Assembly (NCBI GenBank): GCA_963662765.2
Contig: CAXXUP010000003.1
Coordinates: forward strand, 114,638 to 178,637
DNA: 64,000 bases
Origin: DATMXT01 sp963662765
GTDB lineage: Bacteria > Bacillota > Clostridia > Oscillospirales > Feifaniaceae
Direction of reading: 5' to 3'
Positions 53,915-64,000 of this stretch are shown piece after piece (position 1 is the stretch's first letter; the number at the start of each line of letters is the position of its first letter). The translations under genes were made by a program, and so were the position numbers. The notes beneath the pieces were generated by a model that was not told the origin of the DNA, ran no database searches, and worked only from the letters and a program-made list of their open reading frames with translations.

Positions 53915-54475
53915 AGTTTCTCCTCCAAAATCATTTGTAGTAACCCCAGGTAATACCGTGCCGGAGAATGTCTTTTGTTTTTATCAGCTCTTAAGGAGAT
54001 CATCGATGCCGAGAAACTATATAACTGGAAATTTAAGTGCATTTTTATAGCTTTGCTTAAATATAAATGCGAATGTTTTTATCAACAAAATCGCATGTAT
54101 TCTTACAGATAAAGAGTTAACAAATTAAGTCCATAATGTGTATATTGCATATACTCTGCATGTCCACTTATAACAGCTGGAAGTTACAAAACGGTTATAT
54201 TATCGGAAAAAAAAGAAAATATTTCGCAATCGATCAAAAAAAATATTATTTTCTTAAAAAAGCGCTCATACTTTCAAAACACTTCTCAAAGTGAACACTT
54301 CACTGCATCGTGTATTCCATTAATTGGGTGTTACTCATTTGTAATATAATGCCTGAAGAATGAAAATTTTGTAAAAAAATGGGACTTGTCGGATTGTATT
54401 CGATGTGGCATGTCATCTTTTCTCTCGTTCAACGATTATGAGTGCGCGGCACTGCGTATCCGCTGTAACAAGGCA
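53915..54475. other. AT-rich upstream region of the giant gene
   Basis: About 560 bp with no gene I can support; strongly AT-rich, several TATAAT-like tracts. GGAGGAGAAAC precedes the giant gene's ATG. The region probably holds its promoter and a long leader. Confidence 0.5.
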
Positions 54476-54511
54476 AAAAAATTCCCCGGAGCTCGTCAGG
54501 AGCTTCGGGGA
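54476..54511 (-). terminator. Terminator of the Xre gene
   Basis: Stem 54484-54493 with 54501-54510 (one wobble); on the minus strand it is followed by TTTTTTT. Confidence 0.85.
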
Positions 54512-54518
54512 GAATTAA

Positions 54519-55046
54519 CTATTTACGCCACTTTTTTAGGGGAGTTCGGGTGCCGCACCCATCCATGGTCGAAGGCCAACCCCACTTCCATTCCATATAC
54601 TCGGATTCGGTGATCAACCCTTCATCGAGTTCTTTTTTGCGGTGCTGCCACTCTTTGATATATTCGTTGAGCGCGAGAGATCGGAAATTGATACCGATGT
54701 GGCGCTCGGGCGAATAAGGGTTGCTGACATCGATAGACTCGTACAGGCGGATCGGGTAGTGCTCGTCCAGTTCAAACAGGGTGTACATTAGATCCTCGGC
54801 TTCGTAAAGCGTTGGCTCATAGATGGCCCGATAACTGACGTCGAGTGCCTGAGAGATTTGTTTAATCATGTCTTTTTTAGGCGTACGTGTGCCGGACTCG
54901 TATTGTGCTACGCGGACATCAGCCGTCGCCTCGCTGAAGCCTACGGCAAGGCCAAGCTCCTTCTGTGTCATACCCCGAAGAGTCCGAAGCCGACGTATCC
55001 TGTCTCCAACTGCCAGTTCAATCACCGCCCATACATAAGCTGCCAT
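54519..55046 (-). CDS. Xre-family HTH regulator with unknown C-terminal region
   Basis: 175 residues from ATG 55046; a GTG at 55025 is also possible, and neither has a strong ribosome site. HTH_3 domain: VGDRIRRLRTLRGMTQKELGLAVGFSEATADVRVAQYESGTRTPKKDMIKQISQALDVSYRAI. The insertion VGFSEATADVRVAQYE is longer than usual between helices 2 and 3. The C-terminal 100 residues (EDLMYTLFELDEHYPIRLYE, LALNEYIKEWQHRKKELDEGLITESEYMEWKWGWP) look like a domain seen in several clostridial Xre proteins, unassigned. Targets unknown; monocistronic. Confidence 0.85.
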   Translation of the reverse strand: MAAYVWAVIELAVGDRIRRLRTLRGMTQKELGLAVGFSEATADVRVAQYESGTRTPKKDMIKQISQALDVSYRAIYEPTLYEAEDLMYTLFELDEHYPIRLYESIDVSNPYSPERHIGINFRSLALNEYIKEWQHRKKELDEGLITESEYMEWKWGWPSTMDGCGTRTPLKKWRK

Positions 55047-55319
55047 CAGTATAACCTATTTTTTCCCAAATTGCAAACAAAAACAAAAAAGTTTACTTGA
55101 AAAATTTAATACCATTTTACTCAAATTTTGACGAGAGCGCTGACCAGACAGAAAGTTCATTTGATTGTCCGAATTGGTGCATGGAGGCATGAGGCCTTCG
55201 TTGTAATTGTGCACAGGCGAGGCGGTTGCCGGTGCCTGCAACCGGTCGGATACGAAAAGCCCTGCTCGTAATTATCAGCGCAAAATTATGCTAAGCATTT
55301 TCGCTTAAATAAACTTAAC

Positions 55320-55460
55320 TGTAGGCAGACTGGCGGTTTGGAAATCCTAGGGGCATAATTTTGAAGGTGGAGTGGGAAACATTTCGTAGCCCCCTATATG
55401 GAGAAGTAGTTCTGATCCCGGCCGGCGCCCATCTATAGACCGCCATGATAAGTCGCTGGG
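55320..55460 (-). pseudogene. 3'-end remnant of an acetamidase/formamidase gene
   Basis: Minus-strand reading gives AVYRWAPAGIRTTSPYRG then VSHSTFKIMPLGFPNR, which lines up with the C-terminus of the intact gene at 57453-58340 (AAYGWTPAEVYHYFSIQG, VPHSTSNIIRFGIPKR). The DNA also aligns directly, for example GGTGGAGTGGG and TATGGAGAAGTA in both. A degenerate duplicate separated by the CLC gene. The rest of 55047-55612 shows only the CLC promoter region. Confidence 0.6.
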
Positions 55461-55612
55461 GGCTTGCTAAAAAATACCAGCTTGTTGTCTGACGCCAAGC
55501 CGGCTTAAATTTGCCAGATAAATCTAGGAAACATTTAGTAAATCCTTTCTTCTCGTCAAATCCTGTACTATAATATACAGGCGTACTGTTTGAAGGGGGA
55601 AAGAACACCAAA

Positions 55613-57259
55613 ATGACGGAAAAAGCAAAAGAAAGTAAAAAGAACAATAAATTCATTCCTCGCTATGGCAAACAGACTTGCACCTGCTCGCAGGAGTTTA
55701 CCATGCAACGCAGCAGGCGCGACAGGCTGGTTCTCATGTGTGCCGTCGGCGGTGTAATCGGCGGCGCCGTCTCGATTTTCTACCGGTGGGTGCTCGCGTG
55801 GGCGGATGACATGCGCATAGAGATATTTAAGCTCGCAAACACGCCGCTCAGGATCGCCCTGCTTGTTGCGGGATTTATCATAATCGGCGCCATTGTCGGG
55901 AAAATCACGCAGAGTGAGCCACTCATTTCGGGCAGCGGCATACCGCAGGTTGAGGCGCAGCTGCAGGATGAAATGCAACCAAATTGGTTAAAAATCATCG
56001 TTAAGAAATTTTTTGCCGGTACGCTGTGCATTCTCTGCGGCCTCTCACTGGGGCGGGAGGGCCCATCTATTCAGCTCGGCGCCATGACAGCGCAGGGCCT
56101 GGCTCAGAAGACAAAACGTTCAAAAATCGAAATGAAATATCTGGTGGCAAGCGGCGCCTGCGCGGGACTTGCCGCGGCCTTCAATGCGCCGCTGGCCGGC
56201 GTAATGTTCGGACTTGAGGAAATACATAAAAACTTTTCAAAGCTCTCGCTTTTGACGGCGCTCGTGGCGTCAATCGCGGCGGACCTGATATCCAAGGCTT
56301 TTTTCGGCACAACCTCTGCGCTGGACATCGGCCTCGTAACGCTGCTTAAGTTCCGGTATTACTGGATGTTCATCGTTGTCGGCGTCGTCATGGGGCTTGT
56401 CGGGGCTTTGTACAATTTCACGCTGATCAAAACCCAGAAGCTCTACAAAAAGCTGCCGATTCCCATGTGGAAGCGAATCATCATTCCCTTTGTCTTTGCG
56501 GCGGCAATCGGATTTTTCTGCCCTGAAATTATGGGTGGCGGACATGGCGTAATTGAGGCCCTCTCTGCGGGGGAGTATGCGCTGGGCTTTATGGTGTTCA
56601 TACTAATCGGCAAATTTATCTTTTCTATGATCTCCTACTGCTCCGGTGCGCCTGGCGGTATATTCTTTCCGCTTTTGGTTATCGGCGCTCTGACGGGCGC
56701 AATTGCAGGCGAACTGCTCGTCCCGCTTATGGGGCTTGACAAGGCCTATGTCATCAATTTCATGCTGCTCGGCATGGTGGGGATGTTTGCAGGGGTGGTG
56801 CGGGCGCCAGTGACCGGCATCGTTTTGGTACTGGAGATGTCGGGCTCATTGACACAGCTCGCAGGCCTTACCATCGTTGCCGCTACAGCTTCCATTGTGG
56901 CGGATTATCTGGGCAGCGAGCCCATTTATGACTCTCTGCTTGAGGCGATGCAGCGAGGGGATAAGCGGCCGAAAAATGACCATGAGGAACACACCATTAT
57001 TGAAATTCCCGTTCCGATTTCGAGTCCGCTTTCGGGCGTGATGGTGCGGGATATCACCTGGCCTGAAAACTGCCTTGTGATCTCCGTTTTGCGGGGCAGC
57101 CGAGACCGGGCGGAGATTCCCAAGGGGGACACCATGATCAAACCGGGGGACACCGTCTTTGTGGCCTGTCCGGCGGACATGGAGCCAAGGCTGCGACACG
57201 AGCTCAAGGAAAATTTTTTGGAACCCGGTCCGTCCGTAGCGCCGGAGTACATAAGATGA
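55613..57259 (+). CDS. CLC-family chloride channel/antiporter with TrkA-C domain
   Basis: 548 residues, about 11 membrane helices. Selectivity motifs GSGIPQ (about 104), GREGPSIQLGA with the gating Glu (about 147), GAPGGIFFP (about 348) and a Tyr in the last part. A C-terminal RCK_C/TrkA-C domain (ISSPLSGVMVRDITWPENCLVISVLRGS to GDTVFVACPADM) is a common add-on in bacterial CLC. Likely moves Cl- (or F-) against protons, for pH or halide homeostasis. The first 30 residues, with CTCSQE, are cytoplasmic. Confidence 0.93.
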   Translation: MTEKAKESKKNNKFIPRYGKQTCTCSQEFTMQRSRRDRLVLMCAVGGVIGGAVSIFYRWVLAWADDMRIEIFKLANTPLRIALLVAGFIIIGAIVGKITQSEPLISGSGIPQVEAQLQDEMQPNWLKIIVKKFFAGTLCILCGLSLGREGPSIQLGAMTAQGLAQKTKRSKIEMKYLVASGACAGLAAAFNAPLAGVMFGLEEIHKNFSKLSLLTALVASIAADLISKAFFGTTSALDIGLVTLLKFRYYWMFIVVGVVMGLVGALYNFTLIKTQKLYKKLPIPMWKRIIIPFVFAAAIGFFCPEIMGGGHGVIEALSAGEYALGFMVFILIGKFIFSMISYCSGAPGGIFFPLLVIGALTGAIAGELLVPLMGLDKAYVINFMLLGMVGMFAGVVRAPVTGIVLVLEMSGSLTQLAGLTIVAATASIVADYLGSEPIYDSLLEAMQRGDKRPKNDHEEHTIIEIPVPISSPLSGVMVRDITWPENCLVISVLRGSRDRAEIPKGDTMIKPGDTVFVACPADMEPRLRHELKENFLEPGPSVAPEYIR

Positions 57260-57396
57260 CAAAAAGAAGCGCGCAGAACTCGTATGAACGAATAGTCAAA
57301 AATTATGATAAAATTATTAGAATTCACAGAGAGTACGGACGTATGCGGCGGCGTGAAACCTCTTTTTCGTTTCGTGCGCCGGCGTACCCATGCGAA

Positions 57397-57428
57397 AAGC
57401 CCGGCACGGAAAACTCCGTGCCGGGCTT
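57397..57428. terminator. Bidirectional terminator
   Basis: Fourteen-base perfect stem (57397-57410 with 57415-57428), AAAC loop, A-run and T-run at the sides. Lies between the converging CLC and acetamidase genes. Confidence 0.9.
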
Positions 57429-57452
57429 TGGTTAAGCATATAAGTTTGTAGT

Positions 57453-58340
57453 TTACTTAATCAGCGGTTTATCTGTGCGCTTTGGAATGCCGAAGCGAAT
57501 GATGTTTGAGGTGGAGTGGGGGACACAGGCCTGGCAGATTTCGAAGTCGCCCTGTATGGAGAAGTAATGATAGACTTCGGCGGGTGTCCAGCCGTATGCC
57601 GCTGATACAAGCAGCTGAAGCTGACGGCAGCTCTTTTTCAGCGCCTCGTCAAAGATTTTGTCGACGGCAATCGCATACCATCTGTCCTTTGTCTCGAGAA
57701 CCGGCATATCAAGCGTATATCCCTTGATGACTTCCGTTATGAGCGTGATCACGCCATCGATTTCAATACCGGTGCCGCAGACCTCGCCGTCGCCCATCGT
57801 GGCGTGGATGTCCCCCATCTGGAGCAGGGCCCCCTCGTGCCAAACGGGGAAGTAGAGGATGGCGCCCTTTCCGATTTTCTTGCAGTCCATATTACCGCCG
57901 TGGGCGTCGGCCCAGCCGGTGGGGATGGACTTGTCGCCCTCTGGGGCGACGCCGATGACGCCGATCATCGGGTCGATGGGGAAGGAGATATCCTTAAAAT
58001 AAGCCATGCCGTCTTGAATCGGAATCACGCTTGTTGTGGGCTCGGTCACCCAGTAGGAGAGGGGGCCGGTGCCGGGGTGGTTGGTCGTCACGCCCTGATC
58101 CGAAACTTGGACATCCTTGATGACCACTTTGAGGACATCGCCAGGCATGGCACCTTCAATATAGACGGGGCCGGTGGCGGGATTTACATGGGAGAAGTCG
58201 ACTTTGGTGATGACCTGATCGCTCGTGCGGATCTGATTGTCAAAGCAGTCGAGGGTTTTGAAGACCAGTTCTTCTCCGGGCAGAGCCTTGCCGATCGGCT
58301 CATTTTTCGCATCGAATCTGTACACGACTTTTTCAAACAT
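57453..58340 (-). CDS. Acetamidase/formamidase family protein
   Basis: 295 residues. FmdA_AmdA family: VYIEGAMPGDVLKVVIKDV, NHPGTGPLSYW, PMIGVIGVAPEGD, PTGWADAHGGNMDCKKIGKGAILYFPVWHEGALLQMGDIHATMGDGEVCGTGIEIDG, which contain the conserved Asp/His/Glu catalytic set. Hydrolyses short amides to acid and ammonia. Lies 5 bp after an MscS gene on the same strand. Confidence 0.93.
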   Translation of the reverse strand: MFEKVVYRFDAKNEPIGKALPGEELVFKTLDCFDNQIRTSDQVITKVDFSHVNPATGPVYIEGAMPGDVLKVVIKDVQVSDQGVTTNHPGTGPLSYWVTEPTTSVIPIQDGMAYFKDISFPIDPMIGVIGVAPEGDKSIPTGWADAHGGNMDCKKIGKGAILYFPVWHEGALLQMGDIHATMGDGEVCGTGIEIDGVITLITEVIKGYTLDMPVLETKDRWYAIAVDKIFDEALKKSCRQLQLLVSAAYGWTPAEVYHYFSIQGDFEICQACVPHSTSNIIRFGIPKRTDKPLIK

Positions 58341-58345
58341 GGATT

Positions 58346-59209
58346 TTACGCCTCCTTCTCAATTTTCACAACGGTGTGCGGATAGGGGATTTCAACGCCT
58401 TCGCGTTCGAATCGCTCTTTGATGGATTTTCGCAAGTCCCCGCACATCGTATAGGCGGCACCGGGGTTTTCTGCCCACACGCCAACTTGCAGCGTGACCG
58501 CAAAGTCCCCAAGCACCGTCACAACGGGCGAGACCGCGGGGACGCCGGCCGCACGTTCCTCTTTCGTGCGTCCGTCCATGTATTTCGGGTGGCGGGTGAC
58601 CTCATCCGCTATGATTGCGCTTGCTTTGTCAATGCTGCTCTCATAGCTGATGCCGATGTCTAAAAACGTACAGATGGGTCCGCTAGTCAAGTTGAAATTC
58701 TCAAGGACAGCCGAGTTTACAACCGAGTTCGGTAAGACGATGCGGCTGTGTTCGATGGTCCGGATCACAGTGTGCCGCAGGTTGATGTCCTCAACAAACC
58801 CGGTGATGTCCTTTTCCGGCAGCCGGATGCGGTCTCCAATCGTAAAGGGGGCGAAGATCGTTAGAAAAACGCCCGAGACGATGTTGGCCACTGCCTCCTG
58901 TGAGGCGAAGGCGACGGCCACCGCAATGACGGACGAGGTCGCCAGCAGCGAAACCAGCAGCGAGCGCAGCGACTCGATCTGATAGGCCATATTGAACGCG
59001 CCAAGCAGGATGATGATTGTGACGACCGAATGCTGAATAAAAGTGAGCTGGGTAATTTTTTTTGCAGATCGCGCGATCAGCCGTCTAAACAAGGCGGTCG
59101 TCACCCGGACTGCGGCTGCGGTGACAAGCCCGTAAATCAGGACGACAAGTAGGGTTCGCATATATGTATTGTCTTCGAAAAAAGCCCGAACGGCCGTAAA
59201 TCCCTCCAA
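58346..59209 (-). CDS. Small-conductance mechanosensitive channel (MscS family)
   Basis: 287 residues. Two to three N-terminal spans, then the pore helix and beta domain: ATSSVIAVAVAFASQEAVANIVSGVFLTIFAPFTIGDRIRL and INLRHTVIRTIEHSRIVLPNSVVNSAVLENF are the family signature. C-terminal alpha/beta cage ends REGVEIPYPHTVVKI. Emergency release valve under osmotic downshock; cotranscribed with the acetamidase. Confidence 0.94.
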   Translation of the reverse strand: MEGFTAVRAFFEDNTYMRTLLVVLIYGLVTAAAVRVTTALFRRLIARSAKKITQLTFIQHSVVTIIILLGAFNMAYQIESLRSLLVSLLATSSVIAVAVAFASQEAVANIVSGVFLTIFAPFTIGDRIRLPEKDITGFVEDINLRHTVIRTIEHSRIVLPNSVVNSAVLENFNLTSGPICTFLDIGISYESSIDKASAIIADEVTRHPKYMDGRTKEERAAGVPAVSPVVTVLGDFAVTLQVGVWAENPGAAYTMCGDLRKSIKERFEREGVEIPYPHTVVKIEKEA

Positions 59210-59383
59210 AACACCACACTCCTCGCTTCAAAACGATCATTCTTTCTTATAGCATGTATAAAACTTTCTGTCAAGCGTTAAATAAGACTTGCTTTTTTGG
59301 GGAAAATTCGCAATAATAGAGGGTGGGTGTTGGCGAAATTTATAGACAAATCCAACAAAACTGCTAAATGAAACCGATTTCTG

Positions 59384-59412
59384 TTGTATTAAAGAGCTGA
59401 ACTCATTATAAT
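59384..59412 (+). promoter_or_regulatory. Promoter of asnA-asnS
   Basis: TTGTAT at 59384-59389, 17-base spacer, TATAAT at 59407-59412; about 24 bp before the ribosome site. The leader is too short for a T-box. Confidence 0.75.
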
Positions 59413-59441
59413 ACCTTTATATTTAATTGGAGGTATTCGTT

Positions 59442-60452
59442 ATGTATTCACTCTATGTACCCGCAGAAGGCTACCGGTCAAAATACGGTATCGTGGAAAC
59501 ACAGCGCGGCATTAAGTTCATCAAGGACCGTTTCCAAAGGGAGCTTGCGGCGGCACTGAATCTGGAGCGGATTTCAGCTCCGCTATTCGTGCGCCCCGAG
59601 AGTGGACTTAATGATGACCTCAATGGCATCGAACGTCCCGTTTCCTTTGACATCAAGGCTCTTGCTGCCGAAGCGCAGGTCGTTCAGTCCCTGGCCAAGT
59701 GGAAGCGTTTTGCGCTGAGACAGTACGGTTTTGAGCCGGGCAGCGGTCTCTACACCGACATGAATGCCATTCGCCGCGACGAGGATCTCGACAACCTGCA
59801 CTCCATCTACGTCGACCAGTGGGACTGGGAAGAGGTCATCCTCAAAGAGGAGCGCAACTTTGAGACCCTGAAAACCACCGTCCGCCGGATTTATGCCTGC
59901 ATACTCTCCACCCAGCGCGCCGTTCAGGAGTTCATGCCCAAACTCACGATGGAACTGCCGGATGACATTTTCTTTTTGACATCTCAAGAGCTCGAGGACA
60001 TGTACCCCGACCTCTCTATGAAGGAGCGCGAGAACGCGATCTGCAAGGACAAGGGCGCCGTCTTCCTCATGCAAATTGGAGATATTTTGAAATCCGGCAA
60101 TCGGCATGACGGACGCGCGCCCGACTACGACGACTGGAGCCTCAACGGCGACATCCTCGTTTGGTACGAGCCGATGCAGATGGCCTTTGAACTCTCCTCG
60201 ATGGGAATCCGCGTAGACGAAAACTCCCTTGTCGAGCAGTGCGGAAAACTCGCGCTGTCCGAGCGGCTCTCGCGGCCCTATCATCAGATGCTCATTAAAA
60301 AGGAGCTGCCCTATACCATCGGAGGCGGCATCGGTCAGTCGAGGCTTTGCATGCTCTTCCTCGAGAAAATTCACATCGGAGAAGTGCAGGCATCGGTGTG
60401 GCCGGCCGATATGCTCAAAGAGTGCGAAGAACAAGGAATTAAGCTGCTATAA
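59442..60452 (+). CDS. asnA: Aspartate-ammonia ligase
   Basis: ATG 59442 directly after GGAGGTATTCGTT; 336 residues. Class II synthetase-like fold: QRGIKFIKDRFQRELAAALNLERISAPLFV, GLNDDLNGIERPVSFDIK, HSIYVDQWDWEEVI, TIGGGIGQSRLCMLFL. AnsA uses ammonia, not glutamine, to make asparagine from aspartate and ATP. Cotranscribed with asnS. Confidence 0.97.
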   Translation: MYSLYVPAEGYRSKYGIVETQRGIKFIKDRFQRELAAALNLERISAPLFVRPESGLNDDLNGIERPVSFDIKALAAEAQVVQSLAKWKRFALRQYGFEPGSGLYTDMNAIRRDEDLDNLHSIYVDQWDWEEVILKEERNFETLKTTVRRIYACILSTQRAVQEFMPKLTMELPDDIFFLTSQELEDMYPDLSMKERENAICKDKGAVFLMQIGDILKSGNRHDGRAPDYDDWSLNGDILVWYEPMQMAFELSSMGIRVDENSLVEQCGKLALSERLSRPYHQMLIKKELPYTIGGGIGQSRLCMLFLEKIHIGEVQASVWPADMLKECEEQGIKLL

Positions 60453-60472
60453 ACGAGAGGAGAAAATGGACC

Positions 60473-61867
<1,395 letters not shown>

Positions 61868-61893
61868 ATATGTAAGTTTTGTTTTGACAATAT

Positions 61894-61932
61894 AAGGCGG
61901 ATGTCCGGTGCTTGCAACCGGGCTTCCGCCTT
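61894..61932 (+). terminator. Terminator after asnS
   Basis: Stem AAGGCGGA/TCCGCCTT (61894-61901 with 61925-61932) continuing inward as CCGG/CCGG; ends TTTCC. Confidence 0.7.
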
Positions 61933-61962
61933 TCCGCCGCGAAGAAGAGAAAGGTTACTCAA

Positions 61963-63660
61963 ATGGACGAAAACGTTGAGCGAAGCGGTGAGTTGTCGGC
62001 CGGCGAGTTGGACGGGCCGACTGAAACGCCCGTAACTCTGGGCGGTCCTGCGGGCGTATTCGGCGTGGAAAATCTCACCATACGCGCCATGGTGCTTGCA
62101 GCGGCAGGCTCAATGGTCATCACGGCAAGTTCCATGTATGTTGCGCTTAGGCTGGGCGCTCTGCCCTGGCCGACCGTGTTTGTGGCGGTGCTGTCGATGT
62201 CGGTCCTAAAGGCGATGGGCAAAACTAACCTGCGCGAAATTAATCTGGCCTCCACCGGCATGTCGGCAGGCTCTATGGTGGCGGGCGGACTTGCCTTCAC
62301 TCTTCCGGGGCTCTTTATCATAGGGGAGTGGGACGCCTCGACGCCGCTGCTCTCCCATGTGCCCCAGATGATGTTTGTCACCTTTGCCGGCATCGTACTC
62401 GGTCTGCTTTTGACCTACCTCACGCGCTACCGCTTTGTTGTGCAAGAAAAGCTGCCCTATCCGATCGGACAGGCGGCCGCCCGCACGCTTGAGGCGGGGG
62501 ACGCCGGCGGCCTTCGCTCGGTATACCTTTTCGGCGCCATGGCGCTGTCGGCCGTTTTCACATTTCTTCGAGATAAGCTCGCTCTCATTCCGGAGTCCCT
62601 ATCAAGCGCCTCGCTCTACGCCAAGAACATATACATGGGCATCTGGCTGTCTCCGATGGCGGCGGGCATCGGCTATACGATCGGGCCCCTTTACACCGGC
62701 GTCTGGTTTGCGGGCTCCGTGTTTGCCTATTTGCTGCTCATTCCGATCGGCACCTCTACGGGACTCTTCACAAGTGTCGCAGCTGCGGTCAGCGTAAAAA
62801 GCTCTCTGGGTCTTGGACTCATGGCCGGCGTCGGCGTCGGCGTCCTCCTTGACTTTTTGCGCTCCCGCATCGACCATGTGCTGTCGGAGGGGGCGCCGCG
62901 GGGTGTGGGCAGCCGCCTCTTTGGCATGTTGGCGGTCGTCATCGCCTACATTCTCACGCTGCTTGCAGGTCTTGACCCAGCAGTGTCGGCCGCAGTCATT
63001 TTACTTACGTTCATCGCCTGCGCCATGTCCGCCACCATCACGGGGCAGACCGGCATGAACCCGATGGAAGTCTTTGCAGTTATGGCGCTGCTCGCCATAA
63101 GGGTGTTCGCACACCCAAGCCTTACGGCAAGCTTTCTCATCACGGCCATTGTCGCCGTGACCTGCGGCCTAACGGGTGATATGCAAAGTAACTTCAAAGC
63201 CGGTAGTATGCTCGGCACAGACCCCGCCGGTCAGCTTGTGACCGAGGCCATCGGCGGGATTGTAGGCGGGTTTACGGCGGTATTTGCGATGCTGGCCCTC
63301 ATTTCACAGTACGGCGGAGTCGGAGCTCAGTACGGGCTTTCGGCCGGACCGGCCTTTGCCGTAACCCAAATGGTGGGCGGTATTGACAACGGGGCCGTGT
63401 TTTTCACAGCGCTTGCGGCGGGTGCGCTGCTTTACCTCATCAAATTCCCGGTCATGACACTGGGACTCGGACTCTACCTGTCCTTTGAAATCTCCTCGAT
63501 TGTATTCCTCGGCGGTGCCATCCGGTATATCGTCGATAAGCTGCGCAAAGAGCCGGCAGGCGAGGGGGACGCAGGTCAACTCATCGCCGCGGGACTATTG
63601 GGCGGCGAGGGATTTACCGGGGTAATACTGGCCATCATGAGTATGGTCACAGGGGGATGA
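61963..63660 (+). CDS. OPT-family oligopeptide/metal-chelate transporter
   Basis: ATG 61963 (MDENVERSGELSAG, 565 residues) with GAAAGG upstream. Some 14 membrane spans; LTIRAMVLAAAGSMVITASSMYVALRLGALPWP, KLPYPIGQAA and the glycine-rich LVTEAIGGIVGG match the OPT/YSL family. Members import peptides or metal chelates with protons. Followed 2 bp later by a pantothenate kinase gene. Confidence 0.9.
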   Translation: MDENVERSGELSAGELDGPTETPVTLGGPAGVFGVENLTIRAMVLAAAGSMVITASSMYVALRLGALPWPTVFVAVLSMSVLKAMGKTNLREINLASTGMSAGSMVAGGLAFTLPGLFIIGEWDASTPLLSHVPQMMFVTFAGIVLGLLLTYLTRYRFVVQEKLPYPIGQAAARTLEAGDAGGLRSVYLFGAMALSAVFTFLRDKLALIPESLSSASLYAKNIYMGIWLSPMAAGIGYTIGPLYTGVWFAGSVFAYLLLIPIGTSTGLFTSVAAAVSVKSSLGLGLMAGVGVGVLLDFLRSRIDHVLSEGAPRGVGSRLFGMLAVVIAYILTLLAGLDPAVSAAVILLTFIACAMSATITGQTGMNPMEVFAVMALLAIRVFAHPSLTASFLITAIVAVTCGLTGDMQSNFKAGSMLGTDPAGQLVTEAIGGIVGGFTAVFAMLALISQYGGVGAQYGLSAGPAFAVTQMVGGIDNGAVFFTALAAGALLYLIKFPVMTLGLGLYLSFEISSIVFLGGAIRYIVDKLRKEPAGEGDAGQLIAAGLLGGEGFTGVILAIMSMVTGG

Positions 63661-63662
63661 AC

Positions 63663-64000
63663 ATGAAAAAATATGTCATCGGAATCGATGTCGGCGGCTC
63701 GATCACCAAAATTGCGGGACTTGAGGACGGCGCCATCATCGGCTGCCTGCAGGTCAAAGCCACAGATCCCTTGGCCTCGCTTTACGGTGCTCTCGGCAAA
63801 TTTTTATCTGAAAACCGGATATCGCTTGATGAGGTCGACCGCATCATGATTACCGGCGTCGGCTCCTCCAGCGTAAGAAAGCCGATTTTCGGAATTCCCA
63901 CCAGCTTCGTGGACGAGTTTTTCTGCACAGGCCGTGGAGGACTTTTTCTGTCCGGGCTTGAAAAGGGCGTCATTGTCAGCATGGGCACCGGCACGGCCTT
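63663..64000 (+). CDS. coaW: Type II pantothenate kinase (partial, 3' end outside window)
   Basis: First 112 residues. Acetate/sugar-kinase-fold phosphate 1 motif GIDVGGSITKI and ITGVGSS, then VSMGTGTA (phosphate 2). Glu/other residues of type II PanK (FVDEFFCTGRGG) are present. Makes 4'-phosphopantothenate for CoA. BadF/BcrA-type ATPases share the fold, but the EF-CTGRGG phrase favours CoaW. Confidence 0.85.
   Translation, partial: MKKYVIGIDVGGSITKIAGLEDGAIIGCLQVKATDPLASLYGALGKFLSENRISLDEVDRIMITGVGSSSVRKPIFGIPTSFVDEFFCTGRGGLFLSGLEKGVIVSMGTGTA

Noticed and set aside
59213..59441. T-box leader before asnA
   Set aside because: No AGGGTGGNACCGCG-type box; the promoter is only about 30 bp from the start region. 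An AGGGTGGGTG string upstream is outside the leader.

Overview
The window reads as chromosome of an anaerobic, endospore-forming member of the Firmicutes, class Clostridia (Oscillospirales-like is my best guess; this is inference). Support: spoIVA, a SipL-type SPOCS/LysM protein and an M23/M50 pair resembling SpoIVFA/SpoIVFB; a BclA-type collagen-like surface protein; oxygen-sensitive enzymes (class III ribonucleotide reductase, 2-oxoacid:ferredoxin oxidoreductase, a B12-type radical SAM protein); and SLH-anchored surface proteins. Most genes are visibly GC-rich, with AT-rich patches that mark acquired or decaying DNA.

Layout. 0-4.2 kb: PP2C phosphatase (partial), PASTA kinase, RsgA, a frameshifted thiamine pyrophosphokinase and two tiny ORFs. 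4.27-8.85 kb: an AT-rich island bounded by 21-bp direct repeats, carrying a serine-recombinase remnant, a small Xre regulator and an AAA ATPase/subtilase pair resembling the IetAS defence system. 8.85-14.3 kb: sporulation block (sipL, a GDT1-type cation transporter, spoIVA, M23 and M50 proteins). 14.3-17 kb: radical SAM/DUF2344 pair and tRNA-Pro(GGG). 17.5-19.3 kb: NimA-like protein, rhodanese lipoprotein and a flavoprotein remnant. 19.5-22.6 kb: znuABC-like uptake operon with a Fur-family gene and a perfect palindromic operator. 22.8-25.2 kb: YhfC-type membrane protease, unknown membrane-anchored protein, MarR regulator with twin operators. 25.4-30.6 kb: nrdG-nrdD, with a redoxin domain fused to NrdD, then TspO and a PLP sulfur-amino-acid lyase. 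31.4-34.8 kb: DUF1858, TrmK, Nif3-like and RqcH. 34.8-39.8 kb: SLH protein, guaA and a fused DhaK-DhaL kinase. 39.8-40.6 kb: a decayed stretch with two strong hairpins and an hsdM N-terminal fragment. 40.6-44.7 kb: GntR regulator, a hotdog-fold CoA lyase-like gene and a four-subunit Vor-type oxidoreductase. 44.8-53.9 kb: a frameshifted collagen-like gene and a 2456-residue SLH protein with two metallophosphatase domains and seven 68-residue repeats. 54.5-59.2 kb: Xre regulator, acetamidase remnant, CLC antiporter, acetamidase/formamidase and MscS channel. 59.4-64 kb: asnA-asnS, an OPT transporter and the start of a type II pantothenate kinase.

The strongest candidate for an unusual system is the IetAS-like island. 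It sits exactly between a host terminator and the putative sigma-E promoter of sipL, so precise excision would restore the junction. Other points of interest are the hotdog lyase + Vor operon under a GntR regulator, the NrdD-redoxin fusion, the transporter gene embedded between two spore-coat morphogenesis genes, and the giant dual-phosphatase surface protein, whose repeat array shows a three-unit higher-order duplication.
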